From: Halisarca cf. caerulea
Lineage: Eukaryota > Porifera > Demospongiae > Chondrillida > Halisarcidae
DNA: 20,000 bases
Assembly: GCA_963170055.1 (NCBI GenBank)
Contig: CAUJGJ010000371.1
Coordinates: forward strand, 4,146,011 to 4,166,010
Direction of reading: 5' to 3'
Made by a program: the position numbers and the translations under genes. The notes under the pieces were generated by a model. The model was not told the DNA's origin, did not search any database, and saw only the letters and a program-made list of their open reading frames with translations. Positions 19,974 to 20,000 of this stretch are shown here, one piece after another. Positions within the stretch are counted from its first letter, which is position 1. Each line of letters starts with the position of its first letter.

Positions 19974-20000
19974 ATGCTCAGCATGTCAACTAAATGATTA

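Overview
The window reads as animal nuclear DNA. Its genes are split by GT-AG introns, two animal protein families can be recognised, and most of the rest is simple repeats and short transposon relics. The style suggests a demosponge or another early-branching invertebrate: one intron of 70 bp next to introns above 3 kb, many pogo/Tc1-like terminal-inverted-repeat fragments, and heavy tetranucleotide arrays. This placement is inferred; no marker gene fixes the species.

Two genes sit head to head around 8.65-8.96 kb. On the minus strand, four short exons (8651 down to 1481) encode the conserved N-terminus of an ERICH3-like protein (104 residues visible, continuing off the left edge). On the plus strand, four exons (8964-10338) encode a complete 186-residue RBM24/RBM38-type RRM protein. 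The 312 bp between the two start codons holds a YY1-like site, a TATA-like box and CArG-like sequences, so it is probably a shared divergent promoter.

Region by region: 1-8.13 kb is intronic or downstream sequence of the ERICH3-like gene. It is full of arrays following the pattern (RTAY)n, plus CA/TG tracts, a 35-bp minisatellite and several inverted-repeat elements. 8.3-10.4 kb is the gene core and is CpG-richer. 10.4-14.2 kb holds the probable 3' UTR, a TG tract of about 345 bp, a degenerate minisatellite and two large CA tracts running the opposite way. 14.2-16.4 kb is AT-rich, with one pogo-like element. 16.4-18.2 kb has a small transposase relic, two adjacent 24-bp minisatellites of unrelated sequence, and a 550-bp inverted-repeat element. 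18.3-20 kb has a 75-bp minisatellite, an inverted-repeat element, a plausible but unrecognised exon (19496-19615) and a large foldback repeat at the right edge.

The most interesting points are these. Exon 3 of the ERICH3-like gene has both splice sites inside (RTAY)n arrays. That array family looks like an old (GTAC)n satellite decayed at CpG. A long UG tract lies downstream of an RNA-binding protein whose vertebrate relatives bind GU-rich RNA. Most long runs of apparent Cys-Val, His-Thr or Tyr-Val protein in this window are translations of repeats, not genes. I saw no CRISPR array, rRNA or tRNA.
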